Shown: positions 12,189 through 24,940 of the stretch, one piece after another
How the letters are laid out: every line of letters starts with the position of its first letter
How positions within the stretch are numbered: the first letter of the stretch is position 1
NCBI GenBank assembly: GCA_027625915.1
Contig: JANTQA010000012.1
Span: 16,578,501-16,642,500, forward strand
Origin: Anaeramoeba flamelloides
Taxonomy: Eukaryota; Metamonada; Anaeramoebidae
DNA length: 64,000 nucleotides
Reading direction: 5' to 3'
Translations under genes and position numbers: made by a program
The notes under the pieces: model-generated
Databases searched by the model: none
Told to the model about the DNA's origin: nothing
What the model saw: the letters and a program-made list of their open reading frames with translations, nothing else

Positions 12189-12685
12189 TACAGTGATCAA
12201 AATAATGTGCACCAACAACTATAATCTGTGTTTCAAAATAAAATCTGTGATTTTTTTCTTCTTGTTCCAATACATCATCTTATTTACTATAACGTAGTAT
12301 ACCTAAGTTCAAAATGGTTTTTGAAAGTAAATTCCTTGATGTTTTCAGTAAATTTTAAATTAGGATTGCAATTTATTGAAAGTTTTCCATAATTTTATTG
12401 TTTTTTTTTGAAATTTTTTTGTTGAGATAAAAATTTTATCTGAAAAATTTACTCTATTTTTTGAGAGCAATTTTGCACTTTGATCCTTTCATTTTTTGAA
12501 TTACTTTTTAATAATAGAATTTTAAGATAAACCAATACCATATTTTTCTAGGGTTTATTGTTGATTTCTTTGATCGATTAATGTATAGGACTTCTATAAC
12601 AAAAAAACACAATTTTTTATTTTTCAACACCAATTTGACTTTTCTGAACATTTTATTTTGACAACAGTAAGTTATATTCTTTTTA
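12189..12685 (+). repeat. Dispersed repeat R5, copy 1
   Basis: About 500 bp, similar over its whole length to 43217-43705 in the same orientation. Landmarks are AGTGATCAAAATAATG at the left, CCAAGTTCAAA.. in the middle, TTTTGCA.TTTGATCCTT, and ATGTATAGG.CTTCT.TAACAAAAAAA near the right. It interrupts the composite repeat, since the 39-kb copy lacks it. No coding capacity recognised. Confidence 0.7.
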
Positions 12686-12715
12686 TACAAAAACGAAAAA
12701 AACGATTTTTTCTTT

Positions 12716-13018
12716 TTAAAAACAACAACACATTTCTGAACACCCCAATAAAAGAAAGTTTGGTTTTGTAGTAATCATATTTTTACATTGTTTTTCAATT
12801 TCAAGATGTATAATTTTTTTATATTTGCGATTAAATTTATTAGAAGTTTTTTTGTGTTTATTGGCCACTTTATGTCGCTTACTTTTTGGAATATCGATTT
12901 TTAATTTTTTATGAATTCCTAATCCTTTTTTTGACTTGGTTTGTTTTTTAAATTTGACTACGTGTTTTTCAGAGACCAAGAAAGAATCACATGAAAGAAA
13001 GAATCTCGAATTTTTCAT
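12716..13018 (-). CDS. Doubtful small Lys-rich open frame
   Basis: A 100-residue frame with ATG at 13018, opening MKNSRFFLSCDSFLVSE, followed by a Lys/His-rich middle and a Cys-rich end. No domain recognised. Its downstream third overlaps sequence repeated at 39.87-39.99 kb, where the frame is not kept, which argues that it is chance or repeat-derived. Confidence 0.15.
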   Translation of the reverse strand: MKNSRFFLSCDSFLVSEKHVVKFKKQTKSKKGLGIHKKLKIDIPKSKRHKVANKHKKTSNKFNRKYKKIIHLEIEKQCKNMITTKPNFLLLGCSEMCCCF

Positions 13019-13709
13019 TTTACCACAATCTCACAAAGTTTGCGTTTAGAGTGATACACAGAGTATGATGAAAAAACGCAAACTGTGAATTTTTCGTTTT
13101 TATAGCCTAATTGTTCAATAGGAAAAAAACGAATTTAATCGACCAAACATAAATGAACAATTCAAAAACTTTGGTATTTTTCTTTTCGATAAAATGGTTG
13201 TTCAACAACAAAGAACGAATCTAAAAGAATAGTACAATTGTAGAAGAGATCACAATTTACAACACAAATCAACAAAAAATATTATCCTTTCAAAATTTAG
13301 TTTGTTTGAAAAGAGTTGAAATTTTTATTTGAACCGAAAATATTATTTTTGAATTAAAGCTCAAAAACAAAGAATTTAGACAAAGACCCAAAAAAGTTCT
13401 TTTAAAAGTATCCTATTTCTCACAGATTCCAATTTTCTCAAAACAAAAAAAAAAGGTTCAAGAAATCCTTTACATTTTGAACTAAAATCTTTATTTCTTA
13501 TCATTTAAAAACCACCCAGTAAAAAACATCGTTTTGTGAAAGATATATTTTCGATAAATCATTTTTTCTCTTTTTGATTTTTTTAAGAATAACACAAAAG
13601 TAATTTTTTTTTTTCTAAATTTTTTCTTTTTCTTTTTCTTTTTTCTTTTTTTCTTTCTAACCCTAAATTAAACACAACTTGGTTGACTACTTTTTCTTTA
13701 ATTTTATAG
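12866..13709. other. 5' flank or intron of the PLAC8-family gene
   Basis: AT-rich. It includes an inverted pair AGTTTGCGTTT / AACGCAAACT at about 13037-13085. A short ATG frame near 13194 (MVVQQQRTNLKE) ends at a TAG, and its phase does not fit the next exon, so it was not taken as exon 1. Confidence 0.45.
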
Positions 13710-14439
13710 TGACTAACTACTGGGACACGAGCTTTCTTCAATGTTTATCAGATATTCCAATCTGTAAATTTTTTCTTTTTTTTTTTATTTTTTTTTTTTT
13801 ATTCAATAATTTTTCTTCTTGCGAATACTGGATTTTAAAACTAAACTAAATCAAACAAAATTTAATTCTTAAAACAATTTATCATCGTATTTCTTAGGTT
13901 TAAAAACTATCTTTTGCCCATGTTTAGTACTTGCTGGTAACAAAGCTGGTGCTGACGAAAGAGAATGTAATTTATGTGATTGTTTATGTAAGCGTTTATT
14001 TCTATCTATTTTTTAAAAAAAAATAAAAAACGAAAACTTTGTTCCTTTTATCGAATTAACTTTTTTCTTGTTTTTATTTTTTATTTTATTTCAATTTCAT
14101 CTTTAATTACCCAATTACCCTTTTTTATTTTCTTTAGGTTGCCCACGTGAATACTTTACAAGACAACAAATTAGAAGCAAATACGGATTTGAAGAATCAG
14201 TCTTAATGGATTGTCTTATGACCACACCACCATTATTAATGTTAGCTTTATGTCAAGATGTAAATAATCTATTTTTTTTGCTTATTTTTTTCATCTTCTT
14301 TTGGATCAAAACGACTTATTTCTTTTGAATTTTTTTTTTTTTTTTTTCTTATTGTTTTTTATCAAAATTCTAATTACTTTAAACACTACTTAAAACTTAA
14401 AAGGCCCGTGAACTTAAAGCAAGAAAAGACATGAAATAA
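13710..14439 (+). CDS. PLAC8-family cysteine-rich protein (5' end unresolved)
   Basis: Small Cys-rich membrane-associated protein; family members act in cell-size control, metal tolerance or ion transport. Exons: 13710-13763, 13898-13987, 14138-14259, 14404-14439. Introns of 134, 150 and 144 nt, all GT-AG. Both phase-1 junctions restore a Cys codon (T+GT). The protein reads TNYWDTSFLQCLSDIPIC, then LKTIFCPCLVLAGNKAG, CNLCDCLC, CPREYFTRQQIRSKYGF, and ends ALCQDARELKARKDMK. This follows the family order W-x-T-x-L-x-x-C, FCPC, R-x-x-[IL]-R-x-K-Y-G, and LCQ-x-ARE. The first exon here starts with two bases of a split codon after TTTTATAG, so an upstream exon carrying the start (possibly A of ATG) was not located. 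Stop TAA. Function beyond family level is not inferred. Confidence 0.82.
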
Positions 14440-17400
14440 ATGTTTTGATTGTCTTCTCTATCTTGTATGGAGGAGTTTATTCGTTTAAATTAATTTTTTT
14501 TATCTAAATCATTTATTTTTTTTATTTATTTATTTACTTTCTCTTTTTCTTCTTATTTAATGTGATTCGTCACTTGAACTTAGAACACAATTGTCCTTGT
14601 TTAATTTTTTGGACTTTTATCACCCTAAAATAACAGATCACCTTTTTTTGAATTTTTGAATTTTTATGTTTTTTTTTTTACTGATTTTTTCAACAACAAT
14701 TACAACTTATCAAACACACTTTACAAAACAAAAAACCTACATTTCAAAAAAGATTGAGAATAAAAACAATAAAATATTGATAAACAACAAAAAACAATCA
14801 CACTTTGATAACAGCCCACCCGAATTAATTCAAGATTTCTTTTTATTTGCTTTTTAAATTCTGAAATTCTCATAAAGAATTTAGTTTGTTTTTGGACACT
14901 TTCTATTTTTTTCCTTTTTCTTACTGTTAACTTTTTAGTTACCAAAATTTAATTTGATTTTAAATCCAAGTTCAATAATAAGAGACAAATTTACAAGAAG
15001 ACAATATTCGTTTTTAATTGCTTTGTGATGGTTTTTTTTTTCTACAAATTCTCAGAAACATGATTTGAGATTTTGAACCATTACTTTTTTTATTTATTAA
15101 TTGGAAAATTACAGTATTTTTTTGGAGAGTTAGTTATCTTTTTATCGAATTGGGCCAAAAATACGAAAAGAGAAGAAAACATAAATACACTAAAATGTAT
15201 ATTATGAATAAAGTTTCTGTTTATTATAATTTTTGAGAGAATTCACTATTATAATATTGAAAAAAAACAGTACTTGAAAATAATCTGTGTAAATATTTTT
15301 AATTGTGAATATTAGAAAGATTTTTGTTTTCTTGCAAATATTTTCAATCAAATCCTTTTTAGAAATATCCAATTTTTTTATGAAGATAGTAATAAGCCTA
15401 CCTAAAGTTCATTAAAGCCGGGTATCTATAGAATACTTTTTTTAATTTTTGATAGCACAAGTAGATTTACCTTTTTTAAAATAAAATAGAGTTTTATGGA
15501 GGTTTGTTATCAGATGGGGTAGAGATAATGTTTATTCTTGTTTTTTGATTGATTGGAGAGTGTTTTGAATAAATATAATTTTATTAATTACCATTCTAAT
15601 AAGTGGTGAGTTATAATATTAAAATTTTGTTGTTAAAATAAAATAAAGTATTCAGCAATTAAACAAAACTTTCGTGACTAATAACAACATAAAATTGTGT
15701 ATGGGATTATTACCAGGCAAGGTATTTTTTTTTTTTTTTCAATACTATAAAAAGAACCCTTGAATATAATTTGTAAAGAAATCGAAAATGTTTTAAAATA
15801 TTGTTATTCAAATTAAAAAAATTAAAAAAAGCCTATAAAAAAAAAAAACTATCTTGAAAAAGTGAATGGTTCTAAATATCAAGGGTTTATAAAATAGATT
15901 TCTTGAAATCCAGAAGAAAAAAAATATCAAATTTACGAATTTTAAATTTCACCTTCTCGAATTCTTAGTTGTTAGTTGGTAGTATTTCACACAAACACAA
16001 TCCTTTCTGTTCAAGTTCAGTATTATTTAGTTTTCAATAATAAAATATGTGAAAAAATCAAACCTTAAAAAAAAATGACTTGGCAATAGTTTTTAGTACT
16101 AGCTTACCATAACGAATTTGTTTAACAAAAGTCCAAATTGACAAAATTGAAAGCTTTAATATTTCCATTTGTTCCAAAGAAATAAAATACACAATTCCAA
16201 AAGGTCTTTACACAGCGACATTTTATTATTTTTTTCGGATAAAACTTAAAAATTGAAACCACAAAGATACTTCACTTTTATACCATTTTGAATTAACACC
16301 TGGCAGAACTAATTCACTATATTATAGTCATTATCTAAAAAAAAATAGCGATAACCGGTAGATTTGATTTATTTGATTAACTTCTTTATTATTTAAACAC
16401 ATTTCAACACATAGCTGTTCCAAACATTATGGAAAATCCCTGATTAATTTAAAATCCATTTTGTGCCCCATACTTTTCTTTCCAGAATAGAATTTTATGA
16501 ACTTATAATTAAGTATTATAAACTGTGAAATATTATAATAAATTAAAAATTTTATTAAAAAAAAATGAAAATTTGAATTTTTAACTACAAAACCTCTGTA
16601 TGATCAATAGACTATGAAAAAAATTCAGATCATTGGCAGATCTTCAATTTCTCAATACCCAAAAATCATATAATAAAACTATTTTAAAGTTAATATTTAA
16701 TTGGATCTATATTCTTTGTGATTCTTTCTTTTATATTTTTGAAGTTATCTGATAAAAAAATTTCCTTTTCGGGTGTGAACAATTTTTAATTTATTCATTT
16801 AAATGATATAATGTTTCTTACTTTAATATTTTAATTATTTTTATTCTTCTCTTTTTTATTTAATAAAATTTCTCCGATTACTACTTTCTCACGATAAATA
16901 CTTCTATAAAAAAATTTCTTTTTTAAATTTATCAAAGAAGAAATTTGTTTTAGAAAAAAGTATCAAAAAAAACAACAAATTCTTCAAGGATGAATAATAG
17001 AATAATTATTTTTTCATATTTGTGAGAAAAAAAATATATTTATATTTATAAAAAATTGTAAGGTAGATTATATATAATTTAAAAGGTCAAGATAATCGAA
17101 ATAATAAACTTCCATAAAATATAGATTATATTTTTATCCTATTTCCATTTTTTTTTTTTTTTTTTTGAATTTTGTTTCTTTTCCATTTTTTCAATTATAA
17201 ATCAAAACACAATCAAGTTTAAAATCCTCCAATTTATAATTATCTAAGACATATTTCCAATCAAAACTACATATTTCTTCACATCAAAATTCTCACATTA
17301 GGTGATTAAATGACTCTTTCATACACCACTTAAAAGCGAAATCCCCAATTTAAAATTTTTGGAATACTAAAATTCAATTTTTTTTTTAAATCTGTATCAA

Positions 17401-18741
17401 TTAAATTCGATTTATAAAATACTAAATTAAAACCATTTGATAAATTAAAAATTCACATTTAGCAAATATTAAAAAGCTCAGGAAAAACAAAAAAACCGAA
17501 TGATTATAAATGAATATAAACAATGTTATGTCAAAAAAGATGTGAATTTATTGTCTTGAGTAAACTGTTTATATAATAAAAAAACACAATATATTAAAGA
17601 GGGAATTTTGAAGTTACTGAATTTGTGTCTTCTAATTCAAATGATATTTTTATTTTAGTGGGTCGTTACAAATAACACTTAACAGTTTTTTAAACACAAT
17701 TTAGTTTTCTGAATTAAACATGAACAGACATTAAAGAAGAAAAAGTCAATAAATAAAAATAATAAAGAATTTAAAATAGATATATCAAACACTTTTGTTT
17801 ATTAAATATAAGTTAACCACCATATTTGAACTGTTATGAATACCCCAATTCACCCTTTTAGAGTTTTTCAATTGAAATTTCAAAACCGGTACAATAAAAA
17901 AGCCCAATGATAAAAATTTTAAAATATCTTATTAATTATTAGATGTAAAAATGTTTAAATTCCTTCAACTAGCATTCTTTGAGTTTTTTTTTATTTCAAA
18001 AAATTCATCTTTAACAATTATTTACAATTGAGAAAAAATATTTATAAAATGTAACACTAGGGATCTATTTAAGAGAACAAAATAACAAACAAAAAATAAA
18101 AAATACATAGAAATAATTTCAATTTATTAAAAATGGATGTTGTTGCTCTTTTCAATCTATTAACTTAAACACTATTTTTTAACACTACCAAACCTTTGAT
18201 GTCACGACAATTATTCACAAAATCCCCATAAATTTTAAATGTAAGCATAATCAGTTAAAAATTGTCAAATTAAAAAAAAATACAAATATTTCGGAAGATT
18301 TTTTAACTATTTTTGAAGAAAAGTAATGGTATATTAAAAGTATCAGCCCAATATGTAACATGTTATAGATTATTCAATATAGGTGAGAAATAATTTACAA
18401 AATATAATTGTTTAATAGTGTAAACTTATCGAGGATTTGATGAATATAAGGTATTTTCACAAAGAAATTCCAACCATTGAAATATCTATTTTTTTTTTTT
18501 TTTGTTTTTACTAAATCAAAATTGATTATAATAATTTTTTTACCCTTTGGTTCGTAATTAGACAATGTTTTTTTTTGTTGGATATAAAAAAAAAATAATT
18601 ATTATTAACATACATCTTAGTTATGCTTCTCATTTCATACTTTCATTTATATTTATTTAAACAGAGTTTTTTTTTTATTAACAAATTAGGTAATCAAACC
18701 TTTTAAATTGGAGTTGAATATATATGATTATCTAGATATAG
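14440..18741. other. Long intergenic stretch, nothing recognised
   Basis: About 4.3 kb without a supported gene. Short open frames here (for example 14666-14857 and 14721-14945) are AT-rich and lack recognisable similarity. No tRNA, tandem array or clear inverted-end element was seen. Confidence 0.5.
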
Positions 18742-19210
18742 GGGGGCTGTTTAAATAGGTGAATCACATAGTACTTATATGGATTGAATGGTTATAAGAA
18801 GAAGAAAATATTATTTTGGAAATTAGAAAAAGATAAATCATTTTTTTAAATTTTTTCCGTTTTTTAGATCTAAATTTTTTGGAATAGTTTTTATAGCAAG
18901 ATTTATGGTAAAGAGACCACAATATGTTATTTTAATGTCATTAAAAGGGTTTAAATAATTGTTGAAAACAACTTATTTATTTCTATTATAATTTTCCATG
19001 ATCTTTAATTGGAGATCTAAGATCAATTTTGTTGTTTTTCTGAGTTAAGATTTAAGAATTTTGGATTTTTTCAATTTTTTTGTTAATCTATTAATTAATT
19101 AGTTTTCCTGTGGACATCAAAAGCTATTCGTTGATGTTTATTACCATGCTTATTTCTTATTAACTCTTAAAAGATCAATTATCAAATATAATTTGTATTG
19201 GATATACAAA
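18742..19210 (-). mobile_element. TIR element, family R1 copy 3 (reverse, worn)
   Basis: Reverse-orientation member of the family at 1515. Read on the minus strand it shows AATTGATCTTTTAAGAG, TAATAAGAAATAAGCATGG, TAATAAACATC, AATTCTTAAATCTT and, near the far end, GTGATTCACC. The GGGGGG run at about 18740 corresponds to a G-run in the copy at 47.75 kb. More diverged than the other copies; ends approximate. Confidence 0.6.
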
Positions 19211-20649
19211 ATTTTTTTACAGCTTTGACAGAAAGAATGTTTCTAATTGAAAAAAATTTAAAAAAAAAAACTTAAATAATCAAAAATTGATTTTTTAATT
19301 CAGGATATTTTAAATGGAAATTATAATACAGCTTATTGAAAAATTCCTGAAACAACATATTCATATACCTTCCCTTGAATAGATAAATAATAATAAAAAA
19401 AAACAAACTGAAGAAGAATATGAGTAATCCTTTGTGTAGCCTTTTGAAAAGGGGTGAACCATAAGAAACTAGACTTAATAAACTAAATTTCATAATAAAT
19501 TGCCCGATTTTTATTTTCTTTTCTTTTTTTACTTTTTTTTTTTTTTATTTCTAGAAGAAAAACAAATACTTCTTGAGTCTAGAACTGAATATTAAAATAG
19601 TAATTTTTATGATTATAATAGATAACTTCAATTTACAAAAATTTTTATTTTAAAATTTGATTTTTACTGGGACAATTATTTTGAAATGGAGTTTAGTTCA
19701 AAAAGTTTATATTTATATTATCTTTTTTAGAAAATTTTTTTTGGGTAAGGATGGATAAAAATTTTGTTGATTATACACTTTAACAATTAGTATTTATCAT
19801 TGCATTTTTCTTATAGAAAACGTTCCTTTTTATTAAATACAATTTCAACTAATCCTTTATGATTAAATCAAAATTTTAAAAAGCTAAATAAATAAAAAAG
19901 AATTAAGAAAAATTACTAATTAAATGATAAAAAATATGATATATACTGATAAATTCAAATAAATATCATAAAATTTTTTGCTTCATTTTTCTCTTTTTTG
20001 AAATTATTTTACAGCTATTTTGAAGAAAGCATTCACTTGATTTAAATGCTAAGAAAACTTTTTAAAATTGGTTTGATATTTCAAAAGATTCTTTCTCTTG
20101 AGTTGTTTTCAAATTTAAGCTCTTAGATTGCAAAAATGGAAATTAATCTAAAAATTTTATTCAATTTATTGGAATTTATCAGTATATATATACTTCAATC
20201 TTAAACTATGAATATTGATTATTAATATTTTATAGTTGTATTAAAATAGATATTATTTTAAAAAATTCCTTGAATGTCTTATTTACAAGAGATATAATTA
20301 TTTTTATTTCTCAACAACTTTTTTTATTTTTTTACAAAGAGAATAGCAATATTGTTCACAAAAAAGGGTTGATAACAAAATATTAAAATAATGTTATATT
20401 TTACACTCTTAATCTAAAGCTCTTATTTAATCAATTTTAATACAACACCTGTCCGTTAAAATTTTTAGTAATTAAGAGGAAAAAAATAGAAAAACCATTC
20501 CTTGAAATAAAAAGAACTTACATCCCCAACAAATCACAAACCCTTCCGAAAATGAATTAATAATTAAACCTAAAAAGAGTTTCATTTTTTTTATCTTGTT
20601 TAAAAAATAACTCAAATCACATTAAAATAAATAAAATAAACTACAAAAT
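19211..20649. other. Intergenic, with R6 repeat, upstream of WDHD1
   Basis: AT-rich spacer. It contains one copy of repeat R6 at about 19935-20160 (listed separately). Nothing else recognised. Confidence 0.5.
19935..20160 (+). repeat. Dispersed repeat R6, copy 1
   Basis: About 225 bp, similar to 40730-40965 and more weakly to 51880-52070. Shared landmarks: ATACTG.TAAATTCAAATAAAT, ATTTTTTGCTTCATTTTT-type block, AATGCTAAGAAA, and GCAAAAATGGAAATTAA near the right end. Non-coding. Confidence 0.6.
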
Positions 20650-23600
20650 ATGGATAAAGATCAACAAGAAAATGAGATAATATGGAATTACTCCCACACA
20701 GCAGGTAAAGGAGATCTGGTTGTTCACCCAAATGGTGAATATTTTTTTACCGCTGGATCTGATGGTGTTATTAGAATCTTTCCAACAAACGACTCAATGG
20801 AAATGGAATGTAAAGAATTTACAAATAATGAAGGGCCAATTAATTGTTTAAATGTTTCACCTGATGTATTTAACACATTCCTATATTCTTCATAAAATCA
20901 TCAAATTTCAATAAAATTTTTACCTATTCGTTAATATTTTATTTCAAAATCAAAAAAAAAAAAAAAAAAATTTATTGAACTAAAGGGTGTCTATTTAGCA
21001 AGTGGATCCGAAGACAAAAAAGTCTTATTGTTCAACTGTAGTGAATTAAAATTTGAAAAAATCTTAACTCAAACACAAACATCAATTAATTGTATAACCT
21101 TTAGCCCAGATTCTTCCTTCTTAGCTGTTGGGTGTGAATCTAGTGAAATCAAAATTGTACCTTTAAACGATTCAACCTCACACTATTTCTTAAAAGGACA
21201 CACCGGGCCAGTTAAAGCATTATCTTGGGATCCACAGGGTACCTTTCTGGCATCAGCATCTGAAGATGGCAGTGTTAGAATTTTCAATGTCAATGAGAAG
21301 CAAGAGGTGAAAGTGATCCCCTCGGTTGAAGGAAAAGAAGAAAACGGGGACAAACAGTTATACAAACTTTCGTGGAGCAACGACGGTGATTATTTAGCAA
21401 TTGCCGGTTCCTTTGGCGAAAAAATTCCATTTTTCAAAAGATCTTCGATGATGAATTTATTTACCCTGTATACTGATCATATCAAAAGTATTTCAATTGT
21501 GAAATTTTCACCAGACGGAATCCATTTTGCCTCTGTGGGCTGTGACAACAAAGTGTATTTATGGGATCTTGAAGAAAAAAAAGTCGTCAATTGTTTTGAA
21601 CATGAATCTGCTATTTATGGAATTGATTGGAATTCAACAAAAAACGAAATTATTTTAATTGACGAAAATGGTGAGCTTGGCCGCTGGCAAAAGCCAGTGA
21701 AAGAAGCAATTAAACAAGCTTCTTCATCATCATCATCATCTTCGAGTTCTAATTCCGAATCAGAATCCGAGTCAGTCTCCGAATCCGAATCAGCCTCCTC
21801 ATCTTCAGGTTCCAGTTCGAATTCAGATTCTGAAAATGAGAAGAAACAAGAAAAAGAAAAGGTAAAAGAAAAACAAGCATTATTAATTGAAGATGATCTT
21901 GAATTTGAAATTGTTGAAGAGAAAAATGAAATGAATGTTAAAAACCGAATTCAAAAAAAATCACAATTAAACGAAAATGATATCTCAAGAAAAAGAAAGC
22001 AATTTTCAAATTCTTCAGACTCTGAAATTGAAATGGGTGAAGAATTGTCCGAGTTAAAAGAGAAAAAATTTGAGGATTTTTCAATCCCGAAAAGTTATCT
22101 CAACAAAGAGACAAAAAGAAAGAATCAAATTGAAAAAGAGCTGTTTGGGGACGATGATTCCCCCTCCTTTCAAATCCCAATACAGAAGCCTTTTATTTCA
22201 AGCTCAACACCTACAATCCAAAGTAGAAGGTATATGACATGGAATTTAATTGGCTCGATCACAAAGGTAGTCGAGAATTCAATTTCTTCCATACAGGTGA
22301 ACTTCATGGACAAAACAAGGCATCGACCCCTGAGATTAAATGACATTTATAATTTGTCTTTAGGCGCCCTATCCCACTATGGTGTTTTTTTCGCAAGTCA
22401 GCCAGAAAATAAGAACAACAACAATACCAACGAGAATAATAACAATAATGATAATAACAAATTTGAAGAAATCCAAACATCAACTTTATTGTTTAAGCCA
22501 TTGGAAAGCTGGAGCTCACATGCCGATTGGGTTTACCAATTACCAAAAAATGAAAATGCAATTGGCTTAGCCGTTGGCAACGATTTTGCCGCTGTCGCTA
22601 CGGAGAAAGGTTATATCCGAATTTTTAGTTTTGGGGCATTACAGAAATATATCTTCTCCCTACCGGGACCATTTGTTACAATGACTACCGATGGCGAAGA
22701 TCGTTTACTGATCATATATTACACTGACTACTTTGGCACTGGCGGCTTAAATTTCAAATTGATTAACATTAAGGAAAATACAAAAATTTCCGAGGGGAAA
22801 GTGCCACTATCGAAGAATTCCCAATTAAAATGGGTTTCCTTCATTGAAAACAAATCAAGCACCTTTGTAACATTGGATTCAAAGGGCATTTTCAGAATAT
22901 TATCCAATTCGATCTTTGACCAGTCTTGGGTGCCCGTTTTAGACTTAACAAATCCAAAATATAAAAACGAGAAATATTTCCCAATCGGGATGACACAAAA
23001 GCAGCTCATCGCAGCAATAACCCCAGAGCAATTTGAATACCCCTCGGCTTTAAACCCACCTGTACCAAGATCCATCGACCTTAAAATACCATTGCTGCAC
23101 TCCTCAGACCGATCATATTATCAGGCAGAGAATAATACAATGCAAATGAAAATTTTCCAAGACAAACGGCCCACACAGCAAACAAAAACCGTCATTGACC
23201 AGCTTTTAATTAAGCAATTTGAGCAATGCTTCAGAACAGATCAAATCAGGGCATTGGATCTCTGTAAACAAATGAACTTTATTAAGGCTCTTCAAATTTC
23301 CTTTTTACTCTCCACCAGAGCAGGCACTTCGTCTCTTGGTAAACAGATCCAAAACATCATTGTTGAAAAAAAATGGAAATTGATGCAAGAACAAGAAGAA
23401 CAAAAAAAGCTTGAACAAAAAAGCCAACAACAGGAAAAATATTTACAATCCAAGTCCAAGTCCAAGAAACACACAGAAGGCGTCGAGATCGATTTTGAAG
23501 ATTTAGATCAAGCAGAACAAAAGATAAATCATCAAAATACACCAAAAAGAAATAATTTGTTAAAATTAAAAAATACTAATGAGAAAGAAAATAATACTAA

Positions 23601-23709
23601 ACAATTATTTCCTCAAAAATCAAAAAATTTTAAATTTAATAATCCGCAAGAAAAAAATATTAAACAACAAACAAAAAGGAAAAGAAATAATCCTTTTGCT
23701 ATTAATTAA
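20650..23709 (+). CDS. WDHD1/Ctf4/AND-1-like replisome adaptor
   Basis: Trimeric hub of the replication fork that links the CMG helicase with DNA polymerase alpha-primase. Exon 1 is 20650-20865, intron 20866-20985 (120 nt, phase 0, GT-AG), exon 2 is 20986-23709; product 979 residues. Residues 1-300 hold about seven WD40 blades (for example NCLNVSPD-GVYLASGSEDKKV across the splice, and ALSWDPQGTFLASASEDG). About 317-357 is a Ser/Glu-rich acidic linker. About 488-652 starts the SepB/Ctf4 domain with YMTWNLIGSITKV and includes LRLNDIYNLSLGALSHYGVFF, interrupted by an Asn-rich loop. About 804-870 is the C-terminal helical bundle (RALDLCKQM..ALQISFLLSTRAG). A basic tail KRKRNNPFAIN ends the protein; the HMG box of vertebrate WDHD1 is not present. 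Start: first ATG, after ACAAAAT. Stop TAA. Confidence 0.92.
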
Positions 23710-24431
23710 TATTTAATATTTATTTATAATAAAAGGATATAAAATAATTATAATAATATAATATAATTATAAATTTAAATAATAATAATAATAATATTTA
23801 TGAATTATTTTCAATAAAAATTCAATTCATTTTCTTAATTCAAGATATTGTTTTTGGTTGATAGTACATTTTTTTTTTTTTTTTTTGTTAATGAAAACTA
23901 ACGATGAATAAAAGAAGAAAAAATATTAGAAAATGATGTGATTTTTTTTTATTCAATTCATGTTAAGGTTTATCAAATCGTGATTTTACATAAAATCATG
24001 ATAATTATTTTTGTCAAGAGAGGTGATCCAACTAAATTACAATTTTTTTACTTCGAACACCTAAATTTATTTTGAGTTTTTTATCCTAGCTAGAATGTAA
24101 TCAAGACATACAACCCATTGATAAATTTTTCTTTTTTAAAAAAGTAAAGAAAAATAATATTTTTTTTTTAAACAAAGATCAGAAAAAGAGAAAGAAAAAG
24201 ATAAAAAAAATTAGTAAAAAAAAATTATCTAATTGATTTTAATTGTAAAAAAGCTATAAAAGTTCTCATTTTGAAAATTAATTTTTCCACATCCCTTTTT
24301 TTGATTCATTAGAATTAAAAAGTTAATGAAAATATAATACTGTCTAAATTGAATATTTGAAAAGATCTAAAATGGTTCACTAGTTGAATTTCGATTCAAA
24401 TTTACTTTAAATATATTAATAAGGGTATATT
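23710..24431. other. Intergenic, 3' of WDHD1
   Basis: AT-rich, includes AAT-type simple repeats just after the stop. No gene recognised. Confidence 0.5.
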
Positions 24432-24940
24432 AATAAATTTAAAATTTAGTTGAATTGAACTTTTGTCTTTTTTTTTGAAGAGTTTCTTGATTATTTTAAA
24501 GGTATGAAAGTTTTTAAGGGTTTTTAAGGTTGTGAGAGTAAAAAATCAAAAAGATTATTTTGTGATTGGTAGTGTTTTATTACCACAATTATAGAAAATA
24601 CATAATTTTGAAATAATCAATACCATATCATTTTAAAAATTTGTTCCAAACACAATTTTAACCCATAAAAAGTTAAGTGGAAAATTTTTTTCCTCTTAAA
24701 TTTGTTAGAAAAGTGTAATTCAGCTCTTCATTATTTATTAAGGAAAACTTGCCGAAATTCTCTATAATACCATGTAAATCACCTTAACCTACCATAACAT
24801 ACTCTAAAATACCTGGGTATACCATAAAATACCTGAAAAGAGTTTTTTTTAAAAAACCCAGTTAATAAATTTCAATCGAAATGACAATTTTTTAAAAAAA
24901 TGAGAATTTTACCAATTTTGAAACTTGACCTACTTTGAAA
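24432..24940 (-). mobile_element. TIR element, family R3 copy 1
   Basis: Similar to 49221-49763 when one is reversed. Shared blocks: GAAGAGTTTCTTGATTAT at the left, ATTATTTTGTGATTGGTAGT, TTTTAACCCA.AAAAAGTTAA, GGAAAACTTGCC, and a run of ACCTTAACCTACC / ATACCTGGGTATACC motifs. Ends are worn. Non-coding. Confidence 0.65.

Larger units (their letters stand above)
10340..12865 (+). repeat. Composite dispersed repeat, copy of the 39.05-39.99 kb unit
   Basis: Three blocks match 39.05-39.99 kb in the same order and orientation: about 10340-10560 with 39050-39230 (shared AAAATACAA.AAAAATAAATC, TTTATTAAATTTCT), about 11765-12120 with 39355-39715 (shared TCTTTGGGTTGTTA, CAGGTTTTAAAAAAGTATTT), and 12756-12865 with 39868-39990 (shared AGTTTGGTTTTGT.GTAATC). 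Between the first two blocks lie copies of two other families, so this copy has been opened by later insertions. No coding capacity recognised. Confidence 0.65.

Noticed and set aside
21183-23545. Several minus-strand and alternate-frame open stretches over WDHD1
   Set aside because: Shadows of the WDHD1 coding frame, which carries the recognisable domains.
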